Source: Microbacterium aurugineum (GTDB lineage Bacteria > Actinomycetota > Actinomycetes > Actinomycetales > Microbacteriaceae). Taken from it: 64,000 bases of DNA. Below the pieces are notes generated by a model that saw only the letters and a list, made by a program, of their open reading frames with translations, had not been told where the DNA came from and did no database searches. The stretch lies in assembly GCF_023101205.1 (NCBI RefSeq), contig NZ_CP078078.1:310001-374000 (forward strand). The letters are read 5' to 3'. Below, one piece after another: positions 8,825-17,248 of this stretch. Numbering within the stretch: position 1 is the first letter of the stretch; each line of letters starts with the position of its first letter. A program made the translations under genes and the position numbers.

Positions 8825-9250
8825 TCAGCCCGTGACGGTGAGCTGCACCTCGGAGGTGCCACCCGCCTCGACCCAGGCGAGCGAGCGTTCGAGGATGCCC
8901 CGCAGCACGTCGAGGTCGATCTGCTCCAGATCCTTGATGTACAGGCACCCGACGCCCGTGGTGTGCGGTCCGAGCTCGGCCAGGGCCTCGGCGTGCGCGG
9001 CCACTCCGTCGAACAGGTAGATCGTCGTCGCAGCCTTGCGCGGAGCGAAACCGAGCAGCCCGCTGTCACCCTCCGTGCCGGTGGGGTAGCGGTAGTGGCA
9101 GGAGCCGAACCCGATGATCGTGCCCCAGGTCTGCGGTTCGCGTCCGGTGATCTCCTGCATGAGCGCGGTCAGGGTCTCGGCGTCCCGACGGCGGACCGCG
9201 GGGGAGGAGCGGGCGATGAGCCCCGCGACGTCATCCCCGGTCGGCTTCAC
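8825..9250 (-). CDS. DUF1801 domain protein
   Basis: 141 aa soluble protein matching the DUF1801 (YdhG-like) pattern: an N-terminal helix RRRDAETLTALMQEITGREPQTWGTIIGFGSCHYRYPTG, then GDSGLLGFAPRKAATTIYLF and a C-terminal GVGCLYIKDLEQIDLDVLRGILERS. The biochemical role of the family is not established. The ATG overlaps the stop of the upstream HhH-GPD gene by 4 nt (9247-9250), so the two are translationally coupled. Confidence 0.8.
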   Translation of the reverse strand: MKPTGDDVAGLIARSSPAVRRRDAETLTALMQEITGREPQTWGTIIGFGSCHYRYPTGTEGDSGLLGFAPRKAATTIYLFDGVAAHAEALAELGPHTTGVGCLYIKDLEQIDLDVLRGILERSLAWVEAGGTSEVQLTVTG

Positions 9251-9819
9251 TTCGCTGCCTTGGCCGCGGCCTTCATGGCCTTCTTGTGCTCACGCACCTT
9301 CGTGAGCGAGTCGGGCGAGACGATGTCGGCGACGCTGCGGTAGGAGCCGTCCTCGCCGTAGGGGGCGGACGCCTCGCGCCAGCCCTCGCCCGTGAAGCCG
9401 TACTGCTTGCCCAGGAGCGCGAGGAAGATCTTGGCCTTCTGCTCGCCGAAGCCGGGGAGCGCCTTCAGGCGCTTCAGCACCTCGGGTCCCGACGGGTTTC
9501 CCTCGGTCCACAGCGCGGCGGCGTCTCCGTCCCAGTCGTCGACGAGGGTCTGGCACAGCGTCTGCACGCGGGTCGCCATCGATCCGGGGAACCGGTGCAC
9601 CGCGGGGGTCTGCCTGAAGGCCTCGAGGAACTCGTCCGGCGCCATGTGAGCGATCGTCGCGGCGTCGGCAGCTCCGGTGCGCTGCTCGATCTTGAGCGGA
9701 CCGGCGAATGCGGTCTCCATCGGAACCTGCTGGTCGAGCAGCATCCCCACCAGCAGGGCGAGCGGGTTGTTCGTGAGCAGGTCGTCGGCGGCGGTGTCTC
9801 CGGTGATGTGAAGGGCCAT
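9247..9819 (-). CDS. HhH-GPD-type base-excision DNA repair protein
   Basis: 190 aa. It starts ADDLLTNNPLALLVGMLLDQQVPMETAFAGP, as in the actinobacterial HhH-GPD family, and contains a helix-hairpin-helix LKALPGFGEQKAKIFLALLGK around residues 125-145. Such proteins are small DNA-glycosylase-like repair proteins, but I cannot point to a clear catalytic Asp. The Lys/Ala-rich C-terminus (EHKKAMKAAAKAAK) may aid DNA binding. The ATG has GACACT at -12 to -7, consistent with a leaderless start. It is first gene of a two-gene unit with the DUF1801 gene. Confidence 0.8.
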   Translation of the reverse strand: MALHITGDTAADDLLTNNPLALLVGMLLDQQVPMETAFAGPLKIEQRTGAADAATIAHMAPDEFLEAFRQTPAVHRFPGSMATRVQTLCQTLVDDWDGDAAALWTEGNPSGPEVLKRLKALPGFGEQKAKIFLALLGKQYGFTGEGWREASAPYGEDGSYRSVADIVSPDSLTKVREHKKAMKAAAKAAK

Positions 9820-9851
9820 GCCTCCAGTGTCCCACCCCGCGGCGGAGCGTG

Positions 9852-11153
9852 TCAGGCGGTCGCGGCGTCGTCCGCGGCGGAGGTGTCGGCCTCGGGCGCG
9901 ATGCCGTACAGCGCGGACAGCGCGGCGGTGAACTCGTCGGCGCGACCGGCGGCGGCGAGCTCGTGCGCGCGCACGGTCGGGGTGTGCAGCAGAACGCCGG
10001 AGAGGTGGCGCAGAGCCTGCTCGACCTTGCCGTCCTCGTCGCCGCGTGCGCGAGCACGATCGATCTCACGCTCGAGCAACTCGAAGATGTGCGAGCGGAA
10101 GGCCACGACCGAGGGGGTCACGCTCTGTCGTGCGCCCACCACGTGGAAGGTCTCGGCGGCTTCGCGGACGACCGTGCGCGCGGCATCCGTCGCCTGGAGC
10201 TCTTCGAGCGGTGCGTGGAGGCGGATGGTCTCGAGGTCGAGCAGGGCCACGCCCTCGAGCGAGGCGACGGCGGGGTCGACGTTGCGCGGCATGCCGAGGT
10301 CGACCACGAGCCGGCTGTGGGCGCCGACGGGGCAGCCGACAGCGGCGGGTCCGGTCGGAAGCTGCAGGTGCTCGGGGCCGAGCACAGGCTCCGTGGCGGT
10401 GGTGCACGTGATGAGCAGGCTCGAGCGTGCGGCGGTGCGGGCGTACTCGTCGGCGGCGATGGGACGGATGCCGTGCTTCGCGGCGAAGACCTCGGCGCGG
10501 CCCGAGGGCGAGTACACCGAGATGTTCACGGCACCGCGCTCACGAAGCGTGGCCAGGGTGACCGCGGCATAGGCTCCGGTGCCGACCAGCAGCACGCGCT
10601 CGGCGGCCCAGTCGGCGATGCGGCTGTCGGCGAGTTCCAAGGCGAGGCGCACGAGCGAGCGGCCCGCGCGGCCGAGGGCGGTGACGTTCTTGACCTTGCG
10701 CTGCGCCTGGCTCGCACGCTGGAAGAGGCGTTCGAGTTCGGGGGAGGTGGTGCCGTCCTTGCGCGCGGACGTGAGGGCGCGGCGGACCTGCCCGGCGATC
10801 TCGCCCTCGCCGGAGACGACGGATTCGAGACCGGAGGCGACCGAGAAGAGGTGTTCGGCGACGCGGCGTCCCGAGTGCACGGCGTAGGCACCGTCGAGCT
10901 CGGCGGCAGGGATGCCCGTCGCGGATTCGACCGCTTCGATGACGGCCTCGACGCCGATCGCACCGGCTGCGGTCACCGGTTCGTCCATTTCGACGTACGC
11001 CTCGAACCGGTTGCACGTCGCCAGGACCACGGCACCCTGCACACACGGCGTCATGCCCACGAGAGTGGGAGCGACGTCGTCGGGGGTGCGGCTCAGGCGT
11101 TCGAGCAGTTCGAAGGAGGCGGTCTTGTGACTCGCCGTCACACACAGCAGCAC
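9852..11153 (-). CDS. hemA: Glutamyl-tRNA reductase
   Basis: 433 aa cytoplasmic NADPH-dependent enzyme reducing glutamyl-tRNA to glutamate-1-semialdehyde, the committed step of the C5 heme pathway. The catalytic Cys is C47 in [12 protein letters not shown]. The catalytic domain continues with [17 protein letters not shown], followed by an NADP-binding Rossmann segment [23 protein letters not shown] and a C-terminal dimerisation helix domain. The GTG start at 11153 is supported by a TACAAT box at 11160-11165, exactly -12 to -7, indicating a leaderless mRNA. It is divergent from hemE. Confidence 0.96.
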   Translation of the reverse strand: MLLCVTASHKTASFELLERLSRTPDDVAPTLVGMTPCVQGAVVLATCNRFEAYVEMDEPVTAAGAIGVEAVIEAVESATGIPAAELDGAYAVHSGRRVAEHLFSVASGLESVVSGEGEIAGQVRRALTSARKDGTTSPELERLFQRASQAQRKVKNVTALGRAGRSLVRLALELADSRIADWAAERVLLVGTGAYAAVTLATLRERGAVNISVYSPSGRAEVFAAKHGIRPIAADEYARTAARSSLLITCTTATEPVLGPEHLQLPTGPAAVGCPVGAHSRLVVDLGMPRNVDPAVASLEGVALLDLETIRLHAPLEELQATDAARTVVREAAETFHVVGARQSVTPSVVAFRSHIFELLEREIDRARARGDEDGKVEQALRHLSGVLLHTPTVRAHELAAAGRADEFTAALSALYGIAPEADTSAADDAATA

Positions 11154-11239
11154 GTTTCGATTGTACCGGAGCGCGGAGAGCGGGGAGTCGCACGGCCCGA
11201 CTCGGCGGCTCCATAAGGGCGGAATGCGAGGATGGGGAC
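11154..11239. promoter_or_regulatory. hemA-hemE divergent promoter region
   Basis: The minus strand carries TACAAT (11160-11165), 6 nt before the hemA GTG. The plus strand carries GAGGAT (11228-11233) at -12 to -7 of hemE ATG, which can equally be read as part of a weak Shine-Dalgarno (GAGGATGGGGAC). No riboswitch fold or heme-regulator site is recognisable. Confidence 0.5.
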
Positions 11240-12262
11240 ATGGCCCTCTCCGACGCCCCGCTTCTGCGCGCCCTCGCCGGCGACCGTCCCGCCCGCACCC
11301 CGGTCTGGTTCATGCGGCAGGCCGGCAGGTCGCTGCCCGAGTACCGTGACCTGCGCGTCGGGACCCGGATGCTCGACGCCTGCCTGACCCCGGATCTCGC
11401 TGCCGAGATCACGCTGCAGCCGGTGCGCCGCCACGGGGTGGACGCGGCGGTGTTCTTCAGCGACATCGTCATCCCGCTGCGACTGGCCGGGGTCGACGTC
11501 GAGATCGAGCCCGGGCGTGGCCCGGTGTTCGCGGACCCGGTGCGCACGGCATCCGACGTCGATCGTGTCACCGCCATCGATCCGGACGACCTGGACGGCA
11601 CGGCCATCGCGGAGGCGGTCGGCATCGTCACGGCGGAGCTGGGCGACACCCCGCTGATCGGCTTCGCCGGTGCGCCGTTCACGCTCGCGGCCTACCTCGT
11701 CGAGGGCGGCCCCTCCAAGGAGCATCTGCGTGCGCGGGCCATGATGCACTCCGACCCGGAATCGTGGAACCGGCTGGCCGGATGGCTGGCGCGTGTCTCC
11801 CGTCGCTTCCTGGAGACCCAGCGGGACGCGGGGGCCTCCGTCGTGCAGCTGTTCGACAGCTGGGCCGGATCGCTCAGCACCGCCGACTACCGCGCGTTCG
11901 TGGCTCCGCACTCCCACGCCGCGCTCGCAGACATCAGCCTTCCGACCATCCACTTCGGCGTCGGCACGGGGCCGTTCCTCGCCGACATGCGTCTCGACGG
12001 TGTGGCCGACGGGGTGGGCGTCGACTGGCGGCAGCCCCTCGATGAGGCGGCCGCGATCCTCGGACCGGACGTCACGGTGCAGGGCAACATCGATCCTGCG
12101 CTCCTCGCGGCCCCGTGGCCGGTGCTGGAGGCTCATGTGCGCGACGTGATCGATCGCGGTCGAGCGGCGCGAGCCCACATCCTCAACCTCGGACACGGCG
12201 TCCCGCCCGAGACGGACCCCGACCAGCTCACCCGCATCGTCGAGCTGGCGCACTCCCTCTGA
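11240..12262 (+). CDS. hemE: Uroporphyrinogen decarboxylase
   Basis: 340 aa TIM-barrel enzyme converting uroporphyrinogen III to coproporphyrinogen III. The two family signatures are clear: [16 protein letters not shown] near residue 22 (substrate-binding Arg residues) and [17 protein letters not shown] near 140. The invariant FSDIVIPL and the C-terminal [12 protein letters not shown] are also present. Full length. It is separated from the downstream heme genes by the epimerase/ArsR pair. Confidence 0.96.
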   Translation: MALSDAPLLRALAGDRPARTPVWFMRQAGRSLPEYRDLRVGTRMLDACLTPDLAAEITLQPVRRHGVDAAVFFSDIVIPLRLAGVDVEIEPGRGPVFADPVRTASDVDRVTAIDPDDLDGTAIAEAVGIVTAELGDTPLIGFAGAPFTLAAYLVEGGPSKEHLRARAMMHSDPESWNRLAGWLARVSRRFLETQRDAGASVVQLFDSWAGSLSTADYRAFVAPHSHAALADISLPTIHFGVGTGPFLADMRLDGVADGVGVDWRQPLDEAAAILGPDVTVQGNIDPALLAAPWPVLEAHVRDVIDRGRAARAHILNLGHGVPPETDPDQLTRIVELAHSL

Positions 12263-12278
12263 CGATCAGATCGGCTTT

Positions 12279-12333
12279 CGAGTCGCGTGAATGGTCGCAT
12301 CCGTGACCCGAAAGCGACCATTCACGCGATTCG
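12279..12333. terminator. 20-bp inverted repeat at convergent junction (GTGAATGGTCGC family)
   Basis: Arms CGAGTCGCGTGAATGGTCGC (12279-12298) and GCGACCATTCACGCGATTCG (12314-12333) pair with one G-T mismatch around a 15-nt loop. The repeat lies between hemE and the convergent epimerase gene, and its right arm includes the last codons and stop (12322-12324) of the epimerase. It is unrelated in sequence to the GCCGAGACCCCC elements. Confidence 0.7.
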
Positions 12334-13233
12334 AGGGCCAGCAGTCCGCCGCAGACGACGTATGATCCGCAGGTCGTCGAGAGTGAAGCCCCCGGCCGGG
12401 AGCGCCGCGCGGATGCGCTCGTCGTCGAACGCCCGGGCCGGGCGGATGCCGATCGGCGCCTCGGGGGCGAACGGTGCGGCCTCGCTCACGCCCTCCGCGA
12501 GCATCCGTGCCTGAGCCTTCGCCACGAGCGGGACGACCATCGTCCACTCGGTCGCCTGGGCCAGCGCCCGCACGACCCACGTCGGCACCGGGAGGAACGC
12601 GGGACGGCGTCCGGCGACACGGGCGATGCGACGGATCGCCTCGCCGAGTGTGACCTCATCCACACCCATGACCGCGATCGTCGGCTCCTCGATGCGGCCT
12701 TCGAGAGCGGCGACGAGGACGTCGACCGCGTCCTCCACGGGCACCGGTCGTGCCGTGCGTTCGCGGTAGCCGACGGTCCAGAAGAAGGGCAGTGTCCGCA
12801 CCGCCTTGGTCACGTGGTCGACCATGTGATCGCCGGGGCCGTAGATCATCCCGGACTTGAGGATGGTGTGCGGGATGCCGGAGGCGCGGACGATCTCCTC
12901 CGCCTCCCACTTCGACTCGTGGTATCCGGAGCCGCAGTCGGGCCGTGCTCGGAGGAAGCTGACGAGGACGATGCGCTGCACGCCGGCGCGGCGGGCTGCC
13001 TCCACCACGGCCCTCGTCCCGTCGACGTGCACGCGGCGGAACGTCTGTCCGTCTATCTCGCGGTTGATCCCGGCGCAGTGCGCCACGGCGTCGCACCCCT
13101 CAAAGGCTTTACTCAGGGCCTCCACGTCGGTGATCTCGATGCCGTTCCGGCGGGAGATCACGACCGCGTCGTCGAGGCGGTCGGCGAGGTTCCTGCCGAC
13201 GAATCCGGTGCCGCCCGTGATCGCTACCCGCAT
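12322..13233 (-). CDS. NAD(P)-binding atypical SDR / epimerase-family protein
   Basis: 303 aa Rossmann-fold protein. The nucleotide-binding loop is GGTGFVGRNLADRL at the N-terminus, followed by DAVAHCAGINR, a VLVSFLRA strand, YHESKWEAEE (the Y-x-x-x-K pair), then HTILKSGMIYGPGDHMVDHV. This order fits atypical SDRs of the NDUFA9/YwnB type, which often bind NAD(P) without known catalysis. A strong AAAGGAG precedes the ATG with 7-nt spacing. It is divergent from an ArsR regulator and shares its operator region. Confidence 0.8.
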   Translation of the reverse strand: MRVAITGGTGFVGRNLADRLDDAVVISRRNGIEITDVEALSKAFEGCDAVAHCAGINREIDGQTFRRVHVDGTRAVVEAARRAGVQRIVLVSFLRARPDCGSGYHESKWEAEEIVRASGIPHTILKSGMIYGPGDHMVDHVTKAVRTLPFFWTVGYRERTARPVPVEDAVDVLVAALEGRIEEPTIAVMGVDEVTLGEAIRRIARVAGRRPAFLPVPTWVVRALAQATEWTMVVPLVAKAQARMLAEGVSEAAPFAPEAPIGIRPARAFDDERIRAALPAGGFTLDDLRIIRRLRRTAGPRIA

Positions 13234-13247
13234 GGTGCTTCTCCTTT

Positions 13248-13294
13248 GCTAATTAGCTACGCGGCTACAGAGTATCTAGCAAAGGTGCTATATT
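13248..13294. promoter_or_regulatory. Tandem ArsR-type operator and leaderless -10 box
   Basis: Two identical half-site arrangements TAGC-N6-GCTA occur at 13254-13267 and 13277-13290, 23 bp apart (about two helical turns). A perfect 10-bp palindrome GCTAATTAGC (13248-13257) overlaps the first. TATATT (13289-13294) is exactly at -12 to -7 of the arsR ATG, so the second site overlaps the -10 box. This layout suggests autorepression and joint control of the divergent epimerase gene. Confidence 0.7.
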
Positions 13295-13300
13295 GCAACC

Positions 13301-13633
13301 ATGACCGACAGCGCGAGCGACATCTTCGCGGCGCTGGCGCACCCCACCCGGCGTCAGATCCTGCAGGATCTGAAAGAGGGGGAACTCGCGGCCGGCGAGA
13401 TCGCCTCGCGTTTCTCCGCGAGCGGGCCGACCATCTCCCGTCACCTGAGCGTGCTCCGCCAGGCCGGACTCGTCACCGAGCGCCGCGACGCCAACCGCAT
13501 CCTCTACTCGCTCGTCGGTGAACGGCTCGCGCTGTCCGTCGGCGACTTCCTCTCGACGGTGTGCCCCGAGCAGATCGTGCTGCGCGAGGTCCGCAAGCGT
13601 GGACGCGGCAGTTCTGAGCCCGTCGAGGCCTGA
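13301..13633 (+). CDS. ArsR-family winged-helix transcriptional regulator
   Basis: 110 aa. The typical ArsR opening SASDIFAALAHPTRRQILQDLKEGELAAGEIASRF is followed by the recognition helix SGPTISRHLSVLRQAGLVTERRDANRILYSL. The paired metal-binding cysteines (ELCVCDL type) of metal-sensing ArsR proteins are missing and only one Cys is present, so this is more likely a non-metal (SdpR-like) regulator. No Shine-Dalgarno is visible; the -10 box position implies a leaderless message. It ends 26 nt before hemY, so some read-through into hemY is possible. Confidence 0.88.
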   Translation: MTDSASDIFAALAHPTRRQILQDLKEGELAAGEIASRFSASGPTISRHLSVLRQAGLVTERRDANRILYSLVGERLALSVGDFLSTVCPEQIVLREVRKRGRGSSEPVEA

Positions 13634-13659
13634 TCCGCACCGGTGGGAGAATTGAGGGC

Positions 13660-15237
13660 ATGACGCCCGACCCCTCCTCTGCAGAGCCGTCCGATCTCGC
13701 CGCCCGCGCGGCGCAGAAGCACGTGGTCGTGATCGGTGGCGGCATCGGCGGCCTCGTCGCGGCGCGGGAATGCGCCAAGGTCGGCATGCGCGTCACCCTG
13801 CTCGAGTCCGCGGACGAACCGGGGGGCGCGATCCGTCGCATCGAGCTGGACGGCGTCGTCGTCGATGCCGGGGCCGAGAGCTATGCCACCAGGGGCGGAC
13901 ACGTGCGCGCCTTCGTCGAGGAGCTCGGCCTCGCAGATCGCATCGTGGCTCCGCAGGCGGGCGCCGCCTGGTTGGCCGGCATCCCCGGCGTGGGCGCGGC
14001 ACCGCTCCCGGTCGGAGGGATCCTGGGGATCCCCGCGAACCCGTTCCAGGACGACGTGCGTCGGATCATCGGATGGTCGGGCGTCTGGCGCGCCTACCTC
14101 GATCGTGTCCGGCCGCCCCTCACGATCGGCCACCAGCTCAGTCTCGGCAAGCTGGTCGCCTCGCGTATGGGACCCAAGGTGCGCGACCGTCTCGTCGCGC
14201 CCGTCACCACCGGCGTCTACTCCGCGTCTCCCGACGACGTCGACATCGACGTGGCGGCTCCGGGTCTCAACGCCGCGCTCACCCGCGTCGGCTCCCTCTC
14301 CGGTGCCGTGCAGTCGCTCCGTGACGAGGCGGCCACGGCGAGGGCGGCGACGGCGAGCGCGGAGGACAAGACGCCCGGAGCGGCGGTCGAAGGACTCTCC
14401 GGAGGCATGAGCGCCCTCGTCGACGCGCTCGCCGCCGATCTGGGACGCCTCGACGCCGACGTGCGGACGGGAGTGAGGGTGCGCAGCGTGCGCCGGGCCG
14501 GGGCGGCCTGGACGGTGGAGGTGGAGACCGCGCCCGTCGTCGACCTCCCCGCCGTCACCGACGACGAGGCCGCGGTCGTCACGGAGTTGCGTGCCGCCGC
14601 GGTGGAATCCGCTGCTCCGGTGGTCGAAGAGCTCGCCGCCGACGCCGTCATCATCGCGACGCCCGAGTCCACGGCGCGGGAACTCCTCTCCTCGGTGGTG
14701 CCCGATCTCCGGAAGACGGAGGCGGCGGCCTCGCCCGAGATCGAGATCGTCACCCTGATCCTCGACGCGCCCGCGTTGGATGCCACCCCGCGTGGCACCG
14801 GCGTACTCACGGTGCCGGGCAGCCACACGGCCAAGGCTCTGACACACTCGACCGCGAAGTGGGGGTGGGTGCGTGAAGCGGCAGGAGGTCGCCATGTCGT
14901 CCGCGTGTCGTTCGGCGCGCAGGGCGAACCGGCCGCCACTGCAGAGCTGAGCGATACCGATGCCGCGGACCTCGCCCGCAGGGAAGCCGCTGCTCTGCTC
15001 GGTGTCCCCCTCGCCCCCGCGGCCGTCCTCGCCTCCCATCGCGGCCGTTTCGTGCAGTCGCAGCCGGCGTCGATCATCGGATCCGGGGCCCGGCGTCGGG
15101 CCGCGCGGGCTGCGGTTCAGGCGGTTCCCGGCCTCGCTGCGGTCGGTGCCTGGCTCGCCGGAACAGGGCTCGCGCAGGTGATCCCGGATGCGCGGGACGA
15201 GGCGGACCGCTTGCGGCGCACCCTGTTGTGGGACTGA
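13660..15237 (+). CDS. hemY: Coproporphyrinogen III / protoporphyrinogen oxidase (FAD-dependent)
   Basis: 525 aa FAD enzyme of the HemY/CgoX family. The N-terminal dinucleotide motif is VVVIGGGIGGLVAARECAKVGMRVTLLESADEPGG, and the substrate-domain segment VDAGAESYATRGGHV and TTGVYSASPDDVDIDVAAP are typical. The C-terminal FAD motif is weakened but recognisable in PGLAAVGAWLAGTGLAQVIPDA. Because HemQ is encoded nearby, the likely role is oxidation of coproporphyrinogen III to coproporphyrin III (CgoX) in the coproporphyrin-dependent route. Residues about 220-250 and 300-330 are Ala/Glu-rich insertions. GAGAAT at -13 to -8 suggests its own leaderless promoter. Confidence 0.9.
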   Translation: MTPDPSSAEPSDLAARAAQKHVVVIGGGIGGLVAARECAKVGMRVTLLESADEPGGAIRRIELDGVVVDAGAESYATRGGHVRAFVEELGLADRIVAPQAGAAWLAGIPGVGAAPLPVGGILGIPANPFQDDVRRIIGWSGVWRAYLDRVRPPLTIGHQLSLGKLVASRMGPKVRDRLVAPVTTGVYSASPDDVDIDVAAPGLNAALTRVGSLSGAVQSLRDEAATARAATASAEDKTPGAAVEGLSGGMSALVDALAADLGRLDADVRTGVRVRSVRRAGAAWTVEVETAPVVDLPAVTDDEAAVVTELRAAAVESAAPVVEELAADAVIIATPESTARELLSSVVPDLRKTEAAASPEIEIVTLILDAPALDATPRGTGVLTVPGSHTAKALTHSTAKWGWVREAAGGRHVVRVSFGAQGEPAATAELSDTDAADLARREAAALLGVPLAPAAVLASHRGRFVQSQPASIIGSGARRRAARAAVQAVPGLAAVGAWLAGTGLAQVIPDARDEADRLRRTLLWD

Positions 15238-15270
15238 GACACCTCTCCGTGTCAACCCTCCGGCGCATAG

Positions 15271-15299
15271 ATGCCGAAATCGGCATACGGGGTTACGCT
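15271..15299. promoter_or_regulatory. Small palindrome and possible promoter before the membrane-protein operon
   Basis: ATGCCGAAATCGGCAT (15271-15286) has perfect 6-bp arms around a 4-nt loop. A TACGCT -10-like box follows at about 15294-15299, giving a leader of roughly 80 nt before ATG 15386. The palindrome could end hemY transcription or bind a regulator; neither is proven. Confidence 0.35.
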
Positions 15300-15385
15300 G
15301 GGAACCTGCCGCCGGGCGCGAAGCCTGCGGTCGATCCAAGCCGGGCGAAGCTGGCCGGACAACCGGAACAAGGTGAGGAGACCCC

Positions 15386-15817
15386 ATGAAGGGGAAGATC
15401 GGACTCGTCGTCGGACTCGGCGTGGGCTACGTCCTCGGCACCCGTGCCGGACGTGAGCGCTACGAACAGATCAAGACGCAGTGGCTGAAGGTGTGGAACC
15501 TCGATCCGGTGCAGGAGCAGGTCACCAAGGTCAAGGGCTTCGTCGGCGACAAGGCCGCTGCCGTGCCGGGAGCGCTCTGGACCGGCGTGGTGAAGGTCGC
15601 CAAGTCCGTCAGCGGCAACGGCACCCCGGGTCAGCGACTCGACTCCGCCATCGCCACCGGCCGCGAGGCGGCGGAAGACCTCGCCGAAGCCACCGAGGAA
15701 GCGGTCGAGGCCGCGAAGGCGACGGCGAGCACGCCCGCCAAGAAGCCCGCCGCCAAGAAGCCCGCGGCCAAGAAGCCCGCGGCGACCAAGTCCGCCCCCA
15801 AGAAGTCCGGCGCCTGA
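15386..15817 (+). CDS. YtxH-like small membrane protein with lysine/alanine-rich tail
   Basis: 143 aa. It begins with a glycine-rich hydrophobic segment KGKIGLVVGLGVGYVLGTRAGRERYEQ, the start typical of YtxH/GvpP-like proteins that sit in the inner membrane with a soluble helical domain. The C-terminal 30 residues are repeats of AKKPA, resembling histone-H1-like tails and possibly binding nucleic acid or the envelope surface. GAGGAGACCCC before the ATG is a good ribosome site. It is the first gene of a three-gene unit with the holin-X and DUF3618 genes. Function not established. Confidence 0.75.
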   Translation: MKGKIGLVVGLGVGYVLGTRAGRERYEQIKTQWLKVWNLDPVQEQVTKVKGFVGDKAAAVPGALWTGVVKVAKSVSGNGTPGQRLDSAIATGREAAEDLAEATEEAVEAAKATASTPAKKPAAKKPAAKKPAATKSAPKKSGA

Positions 15818-15818
15818 C

Positions 15819-16226
15819 ATGCCCCGCGGTTACCGTGATCGTGCCGACGACAGTCTGCTGACCCTGCTCGGGGATCTGCCGGAACTCGTCACGAATCTGG
15901 TCAAGGCCGAGATCGACGCCGCGAAGGCGTGGATCTCGCGGACCTCGAAGGACGCCGGTATCGGCTCCGTGTGGTTCCTCGTCGCGCTGTTCTTCCTGTT
16001 CTGGGCCGTGCCCGTGATCCTGGTCTTCGCGATCGCCGGACTCTCATCGTGGTGGCCCGTGTGGCTCTCGGCGATCGCCGTGTTCGGCATCCTGATCCTG
16101 GCCGTGCTGCTGTTCGCGCTGCTCGGCATCCTGAAGTTCCGCAAGGTCCTCGCGCGCCAGAACCCGGCGCAGGCCGTCGCGGAAGACATCCGACTCGTGA
16201 AGGAGGCCGGCGATGACGAATTCTGA
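15819..16226 (+). CDS. Phage-holin superfamily III (holin-X) membrane protein
   Basis: 135 aa. An amphipathic N-terminal helix (LLTLLGDLPELVTNLVKAEIDAAKAWI) precedes two long hydrophobic helices (about residues 50-72 and 78-104) and a charged C-terminal helix (KFRKVLARQNPAQAVAEDIRLVKE). This matches the actinobacterial putative holin-X family, which is chromosomal and not evidence of a prophage. It starts 1 nt after the preceding stop and overlaps the next gene by 14 nt. Confidence 0.75.
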   Translation: MPRGYRDRADDSLLTLLGDLPELVTNLVKAEIDAAKAWISRTSKDAGIGSVWFLVALFFLFWAVPVILVFAIAGLSSWWPVWLSAIAVFGILILAVLLFALLGILKFRKVLARQNPAQAVAEDIRLVKEAGDDEF

Positions 16227-16485
16227 GTCGATGCCGCGCACCGCCGTCCCCGCCGGGATCGTCGACCCCGTCGCCTCCGCGCGCGCTGAGCTGAAGGCCG
16301 CGCTCGCCGCCATCGAGGTCAAGGGCAACCTGCCGCGCCGTCTCGAGAAGGCCTCCACGCGCGCCGCCGCCAAGGCCCGGGTGTTCGCCGATCGCAACCC
16401 GATCGGTGCGATCGCCGCTGCTGTCGGCGTCGCTGCGGCCGTGGGCGGTGCGGTCTGGGCGATCGCGCGCGTGATCTCCCGCTGA
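16213..16485 (+). CDS. DUF3618-like small membrane protein
   Basis: 90 aa. The N-terminal half is a helical segment with ARAELKAALAAIEVKGNLPRRLEKA, followed by FADRNPIGAIAAAVGVAAAVGGAVWAIARVISR, a single Ala/Gly-rich membrane helix at the C-terminus. This is the DUF3618 layout. Together with the YtxH-like and holin-X genes it forms a compact operon common in actinobacteria, probably linked to the cell envelope; its role is unknown. Confidence 0.7.
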   Translation: MTNSESMPRTAVPAGIVDPVASARAELKAALAAIEVKGNLPRRLEKASTRAAAKARVFADRNPIGAIAAAVGVAAAVGGAVWAIARVISR

Positions 16486-16562
16486 CGCGCGGAGTTCCGA
16501 GAGGTCGGGACCGCTTCTGGGGTGATTAGCGGCTCCTGCACAAACGAGGCAGACTGGGGAGC

Positions 16563-17243
16563 ATGATGTCCGAAGAGAGCGCTGAGAACCCGTCCGGCTT
16601 CACACTCTGGGCCGTCTGGCGACGGAATCCCGATGTTCCCGTGACGGAGAGCGAGTCGACGGAGCTCGAGACGATCGTCGCGTACATCGAGGACTCCGGG
16701 GTGACCGTTCGTGGCTTCTACGACGTCTCCGGACTCAAGGCCGACGCCGATCTCATGGTGTGGCTGCACGGCGACACCGCGGAAGAGCTGCAGAAGGCCC
16801 TTCGACGCCTGCGCCGCACCGAGCTCCTGCGTCCGCTCCTCCCGGTGTGGAACGTCATGGGCGTCCATCGCGATGCCGAGTTCAACCGCGCACACGTCCC
16901 CGGATTCCTGCGCGGCATCGAGCCCAAGGACTGGCTGTGCCTGTACCCCTTCGTGCGCACGCCCGAGTGGTACCTCGCTCCGGAGGAGGAGCGGCGCACG
17001 ATGCTGGCCGACCACGGACGCCGGGGCGCGGCGTTCACCGGCGTCCTCGCCAACACGGTCGCGTCCTTCGCGCTCGGCGACTACGAGTGGCTGCTGCCGC
17101 TCGAGGCCGATGAGCTCACCGACCTCGTCGACCTCATGCGGGACCTGCGCTACACGGACGCGCGGATGTACGTGAAGGAGGAGGTGCCCTTCTACACGGG
17201 GCGCAGGCTCCGGTTCGACGAGATCGCGGACGTCCTCCAGTAA
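16563..17243 (+). CDS. hemQ: Coproheme decarboxylase (HemQ/ChdC)
   Basis: 226 aa member of the chlorite-dismutase-fold family. It removes two carboxyl groups from coproheme III with hydrogen peroxide to give heme b, the last step of the coproporphyrin-dependent pathway. The catalytic tyrosine is Y128 in LCLYPFVRTPEWY. The likely proximal heme ligand is H150 in MLADHGRRGAAF, and KEEVPFYTGRR forms the C-terminal substrate strand. The distal region AHVPGFLRG contains H111, as in actinobacterial enzymes. A CAGACT box at -13 to -8 suggests leaderless initiation. It lies 5 nt before hemC. Confidence 0.93.
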   Translation: MMSEESAENPSGFTLWAVWRRNPDVPVTESESTELETIVAYIEDSGVTVRGFYDVSGLKADADLMVWLHGDTAEELQKALRRLRRTELLRPLLPVWNVMGVHRDAEFNRAHVPGFLRGIEPKDWLCLYPFVRTPEWYLAPEEERRTMLADHGRRGAAFTGVLANTVASFALGDYEWLLPLEADELTDLVDLMRDLRYTDARMYVKEEVPFYTGRRLRFDEIADVLQ

Positions 17244-17248
17244 GCGCC

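Noticed and set aside
15819..16226. Prophage lysis gene (holin)
   Set aside because: No phage genes are nearby; the holin-X family is an ordinary chromosomal membrane protein in actinobacteria and sits in an operon with two envelope-type genes.
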